Of a DNA stretch of 39,349 nt, positions 1-7,592 are shown piece after piece (position 1 is the first letter of the stretch; each line of letters opens with the position of its first letter). The notes under the pieces were generated by a model, which did not search any database, had not been told where the DNA came from, and saw only the letters and a list, made by a program, of their open reading frames with translations. The position numbers and the translations under genes were made by a program. Source of the stretch: Clostridia bacterium (lineage in GTDB: Bacteria; Bacillota; Clostridia; TANB77; CAG-508); the NCBI GenBank assembly GCA_017434295.1, contig JAFRFO010000085.1, forward strand, positions 1-39,349. The letters are read 5' to 3'.

Positions 1-12
1 TACAGTGGAAGC
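1..12 (-). terminator. partial terminator hairpin at window edge
   Basis: The first 12 bases match the distal arm of the terminator hairpin at 6743-6766 (TACAGTGGAAGC on the plus strand). The other arm would lie outside the window. It sits just downstream of the MNT gene, so it is probably that operon's terminator. Confidence 0.4.
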
Positions 13-19
13 ACTTATT

Positions 20-337
20 TTATGCCACTTTTAATCCAGTAGTTTTTATTTCATGTACAAATGGATTTCCTTCTTCAAAATCATTAACTTTAATTGGGTG
101 TGGCTCTATTCTTAAATCTATATTTTGTGTTAACATCATTAAATCAACCATTAAATCTAGAGTATCAATATCACTATCTAAAACAATTGCAATATCAATA
201 TCACTATCTTGATTATTAGTTCCTTTTGCATAAGAACCAAAAACATATACAGCTTTTATTTGAAATTGCTTCGAAATTTCTTCTATATATCTTTTTACAA
301 TATTCATTATATCTATATCAATTGTTCTTTTAGCCAT
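20..337 (-). CDS. MNT-type nucleotidyltransferase (antitoxin-like partner of HEPN)
   Basis: A 105-residue minimal nucleotidyltransferase of the DNA polymerase beta superfamily. The signature GSYAKGTNNQDSDID (residues 34-48) fits GS-x10-D-x-D with D46 and D48, and a third acidic residue lies at D74 (NIDLRIEP). In characterised HEPN-MNT systems this enzyme adenylylates the HEPN toxin on a tyrosine. The start has a strong site (AAAGGAGG, 7 bases upstream). It overlaps the end of the HEPN gene by 25 bases, so the two are translationally coupled, HEPN first. The family call is firm; the toxin-antitoxin role is inferred from pairing. Confidence 0.88.
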   Translation of the reverse strand: MAKRTIDIDIMNIVKRYIEEISKQFQIKAVYVFGSYAKGTNNQDSDIDIAIVLDSDIDTLDLMVDLMMLTQNIDLRIEPHPIKVNDFEEGNPFVHEIKTTGLKVA

Positions 338-708
338 GCTTGTACCTCCTTTATATTATTTATTTGTTCTGATGTATATTCTTTTGTGCATTTTTTATAA
401 AATTCATCTTTGTAATCTTCATATCTAGCACTAATATTAAAAGTATTGCAAGTAAATAGAATCCTTTTATACTTTTCATTTAATTCTAATCCACATTTTT
501 CTGCAAGTATATTCAAATTATGAATTTTAGGTGGATATGGATTAGCTTCATTAACTTTTGCATAAATACCTTTTAATAGTTTTTCTAATGATAAATGTCC
601 AATAAACAATGCCCATGTGTATTGTTTTGCTTCAAAATTTTTTATCATTGATTCTAAGTCTCTGTCCGAACTTTCCAACCAATATTTAATCAAGTCTTGT
701 GAATTCAT
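313..708 (-). CDS. HEPN domain protein (toxin-like partner of MNT)
   Basis: A 131-residue all-helical HEPN protein of the PF05168 type: early WLESSDRDLESM helix, central LSLEKLLKGIY helix, and a late ISARYEDYKDEF segment where many HEPN nucleases carry R-x4-6-H. Here no histidine follows the arginine at that spacing, so RNase activity is uncertain. Tyrosines next to the arginine could be targets for the adjacent MNT enzyme. Start ATG at 708 has GAGGT upstream. A TATAAT box lies in the upstream intergenic region (around 745-755) without a convincing -35. The function as a toxin or abortive-infection module is inferred. Confidence 0.82.
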   Translation of the reverse strand: MNSQDLIKYWLESSDRDLESMIKNFEAKQYTWALFIGHLSLEKLLKGIYAKVNEANPYPPKIHNLNILAEKCGLELNEKYKRILFTCNTFNISARYEDYKDEFYKKCTKEYTSEQINNIKEVQAWLKEQLI

Positions 709-880
709 TTTATACCTCTTTTCTTAATATTATTATGCTCCTATTTATTATAACATATAATAAAAAAAAGTGTTACTCTTTTTAAAAATTATTTATAAAA
801 AATAGATATTACATTTCTGCTAATTTCATTAAATCTGCACCTCACTATACTTGTAGTTTTTTCTCATATTTTTAAAAAAG

Positions 881-1417
881 TTATATATAAATCTCTAAAA
901 TCTTCTTAAGGAAATTCCATACTCCAGTTTTTACAGTTAATCCATCATAATTATTATCAATTCTTCTCAATAATTCTTCTTTAGAAAAAAATTTAACTTC
1001 TGAAACCTCATTTTCTTGTATTGTTATATCTTCAATGTCGATATTCTTTGTAATTAAGTAACATTCGTTATAATGTTTATTTATAATATCCCCTTGCTCA
1101 TTGATTGATGTTGAACCAACCAAATATTTTATGTCATCATCATTTATATCTAAACCTAGTTCTTCTTTTGTCTCTCTTATTAATGCTTGTCTTCCAAATT
1201 CTCCGCTATCTACATGTCCACCAACAGTTACATCCCACTTATTAGGCCATAGTTTTTTATTTGCACTTCTTTTTTGTAATAGTACATTTTGATTTTCATC
1301 TATAATAAAAGCATAAACCGCTCTATGCCATAACCCTTGTTTATGGCATTCTTCCCTTGTTGCAGTTTTGCCAGTAAATTCTCCTAATTCATTTAGTACA
1401 TCAAATCTTTCTTCCAT
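881..1417 (-). CDS. Nudix hydrolase, IPP-isomerase-like/YfcD-like
   Basis: A 178-residue Nudix protein. The Nudix box spans residues 67-89 (GHVDSGE...RETKEELGL) with catalytic-type R81, E82, E85, E86 and G88. The N-terminus (EERFDVLNE...HRAVYAFI) and the layout resemble YfcD/isopentenyl-diphosphate isomerase-like Nudix hydrolases, which act on nucleoside or prenyl diphosphates. Substrate cannot be read from sequence. The start at 1417 has AAGGAGATGAGGGT upstream. It appears monocistronic, preceded by the hairpin terminator at 1495-1526. Confidence 0.85.
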   Translation of the reverse strand: MEERFDVLNELGEFTGKTATREECHKQGLWHRAVYAFIIDENQNVLLQKRSANKKLWPNKWDVTVGGHVDSGEFGRQALIRETKEELGLDINDDDIKYLVGSTSINEQGDIINKHYNECYLITKNIDIEDITIQENEVSEVKFFSKEELLRRIDNNYDGLTVKTGVWNFLKKILEIYI

Positions 1418-1494
1418 ACCCTCATCTCCTTTTTCTAAATAGAATTATAACAAATAAAAAAATGAATTTCAACATATTATATTATATTATTTAT

Positions 1495-1526
1495 AAAAAA
1501 TAGCAGTAGACTAAACTACTGCTATT
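1495..1526 (-). terminator. Rho-independent terminator
   Basis: Perfect 11-bp inverted repeat AATAGCAGTAG (1499-1509) and CTACTGCTATT (1516-1526) with a 6-base loop. A T-run follows on the minus strand. It lies 16 bases below the stop of the gene at 1542-2000. The plus-strand side also has several Ts, so it could work in both directions. Confidence 0.85.
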
Positions 1527-1541
1527 TTGCCAGATAATAAA

Positions 1542-2000
1542 TTACTCATTTTTGTTTACTAATACAATTACATAGATAACTACAATTATACATGATGTAA
1601 CCACTGTTATTAATATTACAAAATCAGTATTTGATATCCTTTTGATTTCATCAAATTGCACATATTGTGTACCTATATTTAATGTATCATTTTCTATCCG
1701 AATTGGATATATGGCTTTTAGCATTTCATCTCGCATTAATATTTCTATCGAAATACGTCCATTATCATTTTTTAACTTCAAAGTCGAATTATCATCAATT
1801 TCTAGTATCAGTTCCTCATTGTGATATTTCATTCCTTGGTAATCAGAAATGATATCCTTATACCTTTCTTGAACCTCAGCTAGATGTTCTTTAGAAAAGT
1901 CTGGTTCTACCTGATTCATCATTTCATGAAACGCCAGTACTTCTAATACTATTAACAACAATAGCACCAATATAAGTACAATATTTTTAAAAATTCTCAT
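1542..2000 (-). CDS. hypothetical protein with two membrane segments
   Basis: I do not recognise this gene. From ATG at 2000, which has a good AGGAGG site 6 bases upstream, it encodes 152 residues. The frame extends upstream to 2111, but that part has no ribosome site. There is an N-terminal hydrophobic helix (about residues 5-24), a roughly 100-residue charged region rich in acidic residues and beta-like stretches (EELILEIDDNSTLKLKND...), and a second hydrophobic helix near the C-terminus (about 128-146). Two anchors with a soluble middle suggest an extracytoplasmic domain. It is followed by its own terminator. Confidence 0.6.
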   Translation of the reverse strand: MRIFKNIVLILVLLLLIVLEVLAFHEMMNQVEPDFSKEHLAEVQERYKDIISDYQGMKYHNEELILEIDDNSTLKLKNDNGRISIEILMRDEMLKAIYPIRIENDTLNIGTQYVQFDEIKRISNTDFVILITVVTSCIIVVIYVIVLVNKNE

Positions 2001-2142
2001 ATAGCACCTCCTAGATGTCTTAACAAAATCCTTTTTCAACTTATTAAAGTATATATAAATATCAATCTCTGGCAAAATTGATATTAGAAAAATATAAAAA
2101 ATAATCAGCACATAGCTGTTATTTAATATATTATATCATGTT

Positions 2143-2499
2143 TTACATAAAGTTGTCAACTTTATATGGTAAATAATTTTCGTTATAAGGTTTACTCGGC
2201 AGTTCGAATCCCAATTCTTTATATTCCTTTTCATATTTTTGTTTATTTGCATTTAGAAAAATTATTTTATAATTTGTCTCAATTTGATTAAAAAAACGTT
2301 TTTTGTCATAAATGCTAGACATTTTCTCCAAGGCTACTTGGTATGCATTACAAGGAATTGCCAAACCAACTACCTTTTTGGCTTCTATATCTTCTTTTAA
2401 GATATTTTTTGCCGAATCAATAAAATTACGAACCATTATTTTGCCTTCATCATTATCAAGACTATCAGCAAAACACCTTAATTCTTCTGCTTTATTCAT
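2143..2499 (-). CDS. hypothetical protein, 118 aa
   Basis: Not recognised. A soluble, lysine- and glutamate-rich, mostly helical protein with no signal peptide or membrane segment. The ATG at 2499 has a clean AGGAGG 9 bases upstream. It is preceded by an unusually GC-rich, repeat-containing leader (2520-2592) unlike its surroundings. It stands alone: the upstream beta-lactamase-like gene ends in a terminator, and the next gene downstream has its own ribosome site. Confidence 0.55.
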   Translation of the reverse strand: MNKAEELRCFADSLDNDEGKIMVRNFIDSAKNILKEDIEAKKVVGLAIPCNAYQVALEKMSSIYDKKRFFNQIETNYKIIFLNANKQKYEKEYKELGFELPSKPYNENYLPYKVDNFM

Positions 2500-2519
2500 A
2501 ATGTATTTCCTCCTAGAAT

Positions 2520-2592
2520 TATCTCAGGACTCAACTAGCGCTGACCTTCACTAGCTGATAGGCGAATGATATAATAACAGGTACTTGACCTG
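2520..2592 (-). promoter_or_regulatory. structured leader upstream of the 118-aa gene
   Basis: This stretch is more GC-rich than its flanks and holds several repeats: CAGGT-caagt-ACCTG, two CTAG tetramers 12 bases apart, TATC/GATA ends that can pair, and a near-direct repeat ACTAGCGCTGA / ACTAGCTGA. A TATAAT box lies at 2593-2598 with no clear -35. It could be an RNA leader or an operator; the sequence does not decide. Confidence 0.3.
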
Positions 2593-2668
2593 ATTATAAA
2601 TTAATGTCTAAAGTATATCACACATTTACATAAAAGTAAATACTAAAACATAATATTTTTAACCCATA

Positions 2669-2703
2669 ATAAAAAAGACCTACTCTAATCATAAGAGTAA
2701 GTC
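2669..2703 (-). terminator. Rho-independent terminator
   Basis: Arms GACCTACTCT (2677-2686) and AGAGTAAGTC (2694-2703) pair with a single G:U, loop 7 bases. Six Ts follow on the minus strand. It lies 13 bases below the stop of the beta-lactamase-like gene and closes the four-gene cassette. Confidence 0.88.
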
Positions 2704-2715
2704 CATAAAATCAAG

Positions 2716-3501
2716 CTATTTAATTTCACTTAAATAATCAAATATTATTCTTCCTAAATTTCCTATTAAGGCTTTATTTCCTTCAATATTTTTTGCATTA
2801 TAAATTGAAATACCAATATAATATAGTTTATTATTTATATTCATAACTCCTACATCATGATTTATATAATCTAAAATTCCAGTTTTATGTGCATATTTTA
2901 CTGGTTGATAAATATGTCTCATAACTAGGTTTTGACATCTTTGATTATAAAGAATTTCTATAGCCTTATTACATAATTCTTCATTTAATATTTGCTTATT
3001 AAATAATTTTTCAAAAACAATAAGCATATCTTCTTGACTAGTATAGTTATTAAATCCATTTTTTATTGCATTTTCATCTAACATATATCTTTGTAGATTA
3101 GTATGTTGTAGTTTTAAAACATTAGTGAAATAATTATTTACATTTTGCATTCCAAATTTTTTTATAATTACATTTGTAGCAGTATTATCTGATTCTGTTA
3201 TCATCCAATTTATTAATTCTTCTAGTGTATAATGGTTTTCTCCATTTTCAAAAACCTCTGTATCCTCTAATATATCTTCTTTTTCTACAAGTATATTGTC
3301 ATTTAAACTTATTTTTTTATTATATACTTCTTCTAATACTGCAAGCATTATAGGTACTTTTATAATAGACGCTGATATCATTTTAATTTTTGTATTATAA
3401 TTATATATATATTCGTTTTTATTTAATTCCTTTATTAAAATAGAGACTTCTTCTCCTGAATTTTTAATTGTTTGTTCTAGTATTTTTTGTAATTTTTCCA
3501 T
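2716..3501 (-). CDS. class A beta-lactamase-like serine hydrolase
   Basis: A 261-residue protein of the serine beta-lactamase/transpeptidase superfamily. The three active-site elements are visible: S-x-x-K at S45-I-I-K48, S-D-N at 104-106 (ITESDNTATN), and K-T-G at 206-208. The omega-loop region (RYMLDENAIKNG, about 139-149) lacks a clean class A ExxxN pattern, with E143 a possible substitute. No signal peptide is seen, so it is probably cytoplasmic, unlike resistance beta-lactamases. It is the last gene of the MFS/C45/methyltransferase cassette, 41 bases from the preceding gene, with a GGAGG site. It may be an amidase or esterase rather than a resistance enzyme. Confidence 0.85.
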   Translation of the reverse strand: MEKLQKILEQTIKNSGEEVSILIKELNKNEYIYNYNTKIKMISASIIKVPIMLAVLEEVYNKKISLNDNILVEKEDILEDTEVFENGENHYTLEELINWMITESDNTATNVIIKKFGMQNVNNYFTNVLKLQHTNLQRYMLDENAIKNGFNNYTSQEDMLIVFEKLFNKQILNEELCNKAIEILYNQRCQNLVMRHIYQPVKYAHKTGILDYINHDVGVMNINNKLYYIGISIYNAKNIEGNKALIGNLGRIIFDYLSEIK

Positions 3502-3542
3502 ACTTCCTCCAATTATTAATTATATAATATATTCTATCTTAC

Positions 3543-4355
3543 TTATTTTCCTGCAATATAATACAAAACTGACATTGTATAATAAAAATTATCATCTTCA
3601 AATTTTTCACTCATCTTATTTAAAAAATTTTCCATTTCTAACTTTACACTTTCATCTACATTACTTTTATTACTTGCTGTTCTAAAATATATTGATGATT
3701 TAAATAGTTTTCTTCTATCCTCCAATGACTTATTTAAGGTGTTTGTTATATTATGATAAAGTTTTATATTGTTATATCCTGTCTCTTTTAAATAGCTATA
3801 CACCTTTTTTCCGATATGCCTATCTGTATATTTTGTTGTAACTTGTTTTGGCATAATTTTATTTTCATATAATGTAAATATTTTATTTAATAAATTTTCT
3901 TCATCAGGATAACATAGTTTAAAACTATCATCTGGAACTTTTATTATCAAAACTCCTCTATCTGTAAGTAAATTTCTCAATTTGCTTACAATCTGTTTTG
4001 GATTTCTTAGATGCTGTAAAACATATGACAAACAAATAACATCATATTTTTGTTTTAAATCTAAATCATCTATGTTTTTTAATTCAAATACATATTTATT
4101 ATTATTTACAAATTTTTCTTTTGCTTCATTAATTGCATTTTCATCAATATCAATACCTACTATTTTTTCAATATTATTGTATTTATCAAAAAGCATTTCA
4201 GTTTTAAATCCATTTGAACAGCCAACATCAAGAATTATTAATTCGTTGTAATTTAGTATCCCTGATTGATTTAATACAAAATCATCAAAATCTTGGCTAG
4301 ATAATGCTTGTCTTTCTAATTTTTCTAAATTCCAATTGTTATTTTGTTTTTCCAT
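3543..4355 (-). CDS. class I SAM-dependent methyltransferase
   Basis: A 270-residue Rossmann-fold methyltransferase. Motif I is LDVGCSNGFKTEML (about residues 42-55), the acidic end of strand 2 is VGIDIDENAI, and motif post-I/II follows as YDVICLSYVLQHLRNP with a later GVLIIKVPDD. The C-terminal 90 residues are less typical and may hold the substrate site. Start ATG at 4355 has GGAGG upstream. It lies 15 bases after the C45-type gene and 41 before the beta-lactamase-like gene, so it is probably part of the same small-molecule or peptide pathway. The methyl acceptor is unknown. Confidence 0.85.
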   Translation of the reverse strand: MEKQNNNWNLEKLERQALSSQDFDDFVLNQSGILNYNELIILDVGCSNGFKTEMLFDKYNNIEKIVGIDIDENAINEAKEKFVNNNKYVFELKNIDDLDLKQKYDVICLSYVLQHLRNPKQIVSKLRNLLTDRGVLIIKVPDDSFKLCYPDEENLLNKIFTLYENKIMPKQVTTKYTDRHIGKKVYSYLKETGYNNIKLYHNITNTLNKSLEDRRKLFKSSIYFRTASNKSNVDESVKLEMENFLNKMSEKFEDDNFYYTMSVLYYIAGK

Positions 4356-4370
4356 AAAACCTCCGATTTT

Positions 4371-5375
4371 CTATTTTAAATTATACCTAAACACATAATC
4401 ACCTAAATAATCCATTATGCAAATGTTTTTCAAATCATTATCAAAAGAAAAATTTGCTACTGTGATACTTTTATCATTATATTTATTTGAATCTTTAAAA
4501 ATTGATTCATTATAATCATCAGTTTCATAATTCAAAACATTTATTAAATCTTCTATTTTAGCATTCTTACTATCTACTAGCTTTATTAGTTCGTTTGATT
4601 TTTCATCTCTAAATTTTGTACTTTTTCTATCTTCTGGAAGTATGTATTCCTTTGAAGTAAAATGATTTGCTCTTGCATATCTATCTTCTATATTTGTAAC
4701 ATAAATTTCATCTATATCTTTTTCTACATTAATAGCAACATTTTTCTTGGTATCTAAAATATTTAAACTAAAAGCTGATGCTACTTTACTATTATTTAAT
4801 TTTTCAATGGTTTCTTCTATACTTTTAGAATTCATAACATCTCTTACCATTATATATCTAGATATATTGTTTAAATCAATTTTTGTATCAAATATATAAT
4901 TACTTGAAAAAACTAAACCATAACTATTAAAAGCAAAAGAACTTCCTGTTAGTTTTTCTGCCATTGTATAGCCTACAATCCAATAATTTGAATACTTATA
5001 TTTTACTAACGCTACATTATCAGTAGTGTAATTTTTATCATCTTCATTGTGTGAAAATAAAAAGTTTCCATTTTCTTTTTTTAATATTACTGTTGTACAA
5101 CCATCAATTTTTCTAAATATCTCTGGAAAAAACATAAGTAGTGTAGCATCTCTTGAAATATTTGCTCCATCCGCCCTTCCATATATTTCTTCTAAACATT
5201 TTGGAAATTGTATTTTTAATTTTTCTTCCATGTTTTTTACTTTTTTATAAACATTTTTTATTTTTAATTTTTCTTCATATTTTTCTATACTTTTTTGCAA
5301 ATAGTCTTTAAATTCTCTTCCTACAACATATCCCATGTCATATTCTGTTCCACTTACTTCAAAATTTTTTATCAT
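4371..5375 (-). CDS. C45-type Ntn hydrolase/acyltransferase-like protein
   Basis: A 334-residue protein resembling the peptidase C45 / acyl-CoA:6-aminopenicillanate acyltransferase-like group of N-terminal-nucleophile hydrolases. The expected nucleophile is C93 in DGCTTVIL, reached by self-cleavage in family members, followed by LFSHNEDD (108-113), where family members have N-x-D-like residues. Early GxxxG residues (YDMGYVVGREF) and the NSYGLVFSSN segment also fit. Such enzymes break or form linear amide bonds. A start at 5375 has AAAGGA upstream. It is second in the cassette, 15 bases behind the MFS gene. Confidence 0.75.
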   Translation of the reverse strand: MIKNFEVSGTEYDMGYVVGREFKDYLQKSIEKYEEKLKIKNVYKKVKNMEEKLKIQFPKCLEEIYGRADGANISRDATLLMFFPEIFRKIDGCTTVILKKENGNFLFSHNEDDKNYTTDNVALVKYKYSNYWIVGYTMAEKLTGSSFAFNSYGLVFSSNYIFDTKIDLNNISRYIMVRDVMNSKSIEETIEKLNNSKVASAFSLNILDTKKNVAINVEKDIDEIYVTNIEDRYARANHFTSKEYILPEDRKSTKFRDEKSNELIKLVDSKNAKIEDLINVLNYETDDYNESIFKDSNKYNDKSITVANFSFDNDLKNICIMDYLGDYVFRYNLK

Positions 5376-5390
5376 AATTATATCCTTTTT

Positions 5391-6608
5391 TTAACTATTT
5401 AACTTAACTAATCTATTATACATTTTTTTATTCAATAATATTTCCATTGTAGATAATATACACAAAATAATTATTACAACAGAAAGGTCGAATTTGGTTA
5501 ATATCAAAGTAAATATTCCGCTAAATATTAATTGTAATACTTTTCTATATACTTCTATATTTATCATAACTTTTTGATGTACTTCTTTTCCTGATATTTT
5601 TAATGCCACATCTTCAATATATATTTGGAACGAATCCCTTATTGCAAGTATTAAGCAAAAACCTGTTGCCATTATTATAACTTTCAGCCAAAAATTGAAA
5701 TCTATGTAATGTCCAATAATAAGCAATGAAAAAGCTAATAGTTCCATTATTGTTAGTATAATACTCATTTTATCTTTTATTTTCTTGTATAGTTTCCCAA
5801 AAATGATATTTCCTATAATTCTTGCAACTCTAGAAATAAGAACTATTGTAGTTATCATTATTGTTACATTTTCTACAGATAGCACATTGCTAAAATCATA
5901 TTGCATAAATAATTTACTATTATTCTGCCCTAGTTTTATAATTCCATAAAATAGAGCATTTGACAGTATTACAAGTACTACTAGAGATGATAATTTTATA
6001 TTTTTAATTGGCTTTTTTGTTTTCTCTTCTTCTACATTTTTTGCTTCACAGAAGCTAAATGACATTGATAAAAGCACAATATATAAAGCTATTGAAATAT
6101 ATAATGGTAGATATACATTTATATTAAATAAATACCCACTTATTAATGCTGTTATCATTGTTGATATTCCATACATTACTTTTGCTTTGTTCCTTATTGA
6201 AAAATATTCATCTTTTCTATTCATAGCTGTTAAGTTGTTTCTAAGTATTATATTTGACATTATCCAAAACATATAAGCATATTCTAATATTATTTTATAT
6301 GCTATTATTGATACTATAGATGTACCAAAAGTTAATATAATAGTTGATATCAATAACAATAAGCACCCTAATTTTACTGAATTTGCATTGCCTATCTTTC
6401 TTGCTGCTTTTTCTATTAAGTTTCTCGATAATATGCACACAAGCAGACTTATCATCGTTGTTGCTGATATTTCGCTTGCACTTAAATGTTTTACAAGTGA
6501 TAAATATAATGTATCTATTGGCACAAAAAATATTGTGTCTGCTGATAATGCGTAAAATATTGGGTACAATTTTACTATTTTATTAATCTTGTTTGATTCT
6601 TCTTTCAT
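5391..6608 (-). CDS. MFS-type transporter
   Basis: A 405-residue polytopic membrane protein with about 12 predicted helices and a central charged loop (EAKNVEEEKTKKPIKN, around residue 190), the usual major facilitator layout. Weak A-motif-like basic loops occur (RNLIEKAARKIG, FGKLYKKIKDK). It is first in a four-gene cassette with a near-consensus promoter at 6652-6680 and an AGGAG site before ATG at 6608. The context suggests export or uptake of whatever the C45-like, methyltransferase and beta-lactamase-like proteins act upon. Direction of transport is unknown. Confidence 0.8.
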   Translation of the reverse strand: MKEESNKINKIVKLYPIFYALSADTIFFVPIDTLYLSLVKHLSASEISATTMISLLVCILSRNLIEKAARKIGNANSVKLGCLLLLISTIILTFGTSIVSIIAYKIILEYAYMFWIMSNIILRNNLTAMNRKDEYFSIRNKAKVMYGISTMITALISGYLFNINVYLPLYISIALYIVLLSMSFSFCEAKNVEEEKTKKPIKNIKLSSLVVLVILSNALFYGIIKLGQNNSKLFMQYDFSNVLSVENVTIMITTIVLISRVARIIGNIIFGKLYKKIKDKMSIILTIMELLAFSLLIIGHYIDFNFWLKVIIMATGFCLILAIRDSFQIYIEDVALKISGKEVHQKVMINIEVYRKVLQLIFSGIFTLILTKFDLSVVIIILCILSTMEILLNKKMYNRLVKLNS

Positions 6609-6651
6609 TTGTTCTCCTGATTATTTTTCTTTTTTTTATTTTCTACGACAA

Positions 6652-6680
6652 ATTATAACAAAAGAGTCCATAAATTACAA
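6652..6680 (-). promoter_or_regulatory. sigma-A promoter of the four-gene cassette
   Basis: On the minus strand, TTGTAA (6675-6680) and TATAAT (6652-6657) are separated by 17 bases, about 45 bases above the MFS start. Confidence 0.7.
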
Positions 6681-6742
6681 TAGAATAATTGTATTAAATA
6701 GTATTTATATTTGTTTTGGAATATCTTATAAAATAAAATGGA

Positions 6743-6766
6743 GCCTCCACCTGTTACAGTGGAAGC
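6743..6766 (-). terminator. terminator hairpin, GTGGAAGC family
   Basis: Arms GCCTCCAC (6743-6750) and GTGGAAGC (6759-6766) pair with one G:U over an 8-base loop, followed by an interrupted T-run. It lies below the BRO-N gene. Near-identical stems occur at 7546-7565 and, in part, at 1-12. Confidence 0.75.
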
Positions 6767-6789
6767 CCTTATAATGTGCAAAATTAATT

Positions 6790-7386
6790 TTAAACTAATT
6801 TATTATTATTATTATTTAATCTTTTATTCTTTCTAAAATCATTTGCATTCTTGGAAGTCACAACTGGTTTTCCAAGTTGCTTTTCTATGTTTTTTCTAGT
6901 TACACCAGCAATGCCTCCTCCTTTTTTGGCATCACTTTGTAATTCAACAACTCCCTGAGAATTATTAGTTTTATGTATTTCTGTGGTAGTAACTTCAGCC
7001 AAAGTCATTAAGGCTAATTCCATAGCTGACATATTATCTCTTAAATTTTGTCTATCTAAGCTTTTTATATCTTTATGTTGTTGAGTTGTAATTCCAAATG
7101 TCCCTTTGCTTATTTCATCAGTTAGAATAGCATAATCTGTTGTTCTTAATTTGCCGTCTTTTGCAATCATTTTCAACCCGTGACAATTTGTCACGCTTTC
7201 ATTTCCTTCTTTATTTAATCTTTCTTTTAATTTTCTCCAATATGCATTGGGATCTTTACTATCTGTTAATATTTCAATAATATCAGCTATTGCATAATTC
7301 CATTCTCCATTATACATTTGTCTTCTAATTTTATTGTTTTCAAATAAAACCATTTCTTTATTATCTTTAATTTCATTTTTTCTCAT
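6790..7386 (-). CDS. BRO-N/DinD-like protein with internal deletion
   Basis: A 198-residue protein that starts with a BRO-N domain (FENNKIRRQMYNGEWNYAIADIIEILTD) and ends like DNA-damage-inducible protein D and phage antirepressor relatives (ENLRDNM-type helix, then KKGGGIAGVTRKNIEKQLGK). From memory, full-length relatives are about 270-280 residues and carry roughly 90 more between KDGKLRTTD and YAILTDEI. Those segments abut here at residues 84/85 (nt 7134/7135), so an in-frame internal deletion is likely. The start has AAAGGAG upstream. It is probably a cargo or phage remnant gene; whether the short form works is unknown. Confidence 0.78.
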   Translation of the reverse strand: MRKNEIKDNKEMVLFENNKIRRQMYNGEWNYAIADIIEILTDSKDPNAYWRKLKERLNKEGNESVTNCHGLKMIAKDGKLRTTDYAILTDEISKGTFGITTQQHKDIKSLDRQNLRDNMSAMELALMTLAEVTTTEIHKTNNSQGVVELQSDAKKGGGIAGVTRKNIEKQLGKPVVTSKNANDFRKNKRLNNNNNKLV

Positions 7387-7540
7387 AATTTGTTCTCCTT
7401 TAAAAAATGCTTATAATATTAGAAAGTTTCTCTTTTATTGTTAATATATATATTAACATATTTTTGAAATAATTCAAGCTTTTTACGAAAATTTGTACGA
7501 TATTTTCGAAAAAATATTTATTTGAAAAATCTAAAGTAAA

Positions 7541-7565
7541 AAAGAGCCTCCACCGAAGTGGAAGC
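7541..7565 (-). terminator. Rho-independent terminator with UUCG loop
   Basis: On the minus strand, GCTTCCAC-TTCG-GTGGAGGC (7565-7546) is followed by a T-rich run. The tetraloop is the very stable UUCG. It lies 28 bases below the cotJB stop. Confidence 0.92.
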
Positions 7566-7592
7566 AATTAATGTCGGTCAGTTTAATTTTAA

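Noticed and set aside
2001-2111. Longer start for the membrane protein ending at 1542
   Set aside because: The extension has no ribosome site, while ATG at 2000 has AGGAGG at the right distance and begins a normal anchor helix.
2716-3501. Antibiotic-resistance beta-lactamase
   Set aside because: No signal peptide, diverged omega loop, and membership of a biosynthesis-like cassette make a resistance role unsupported.
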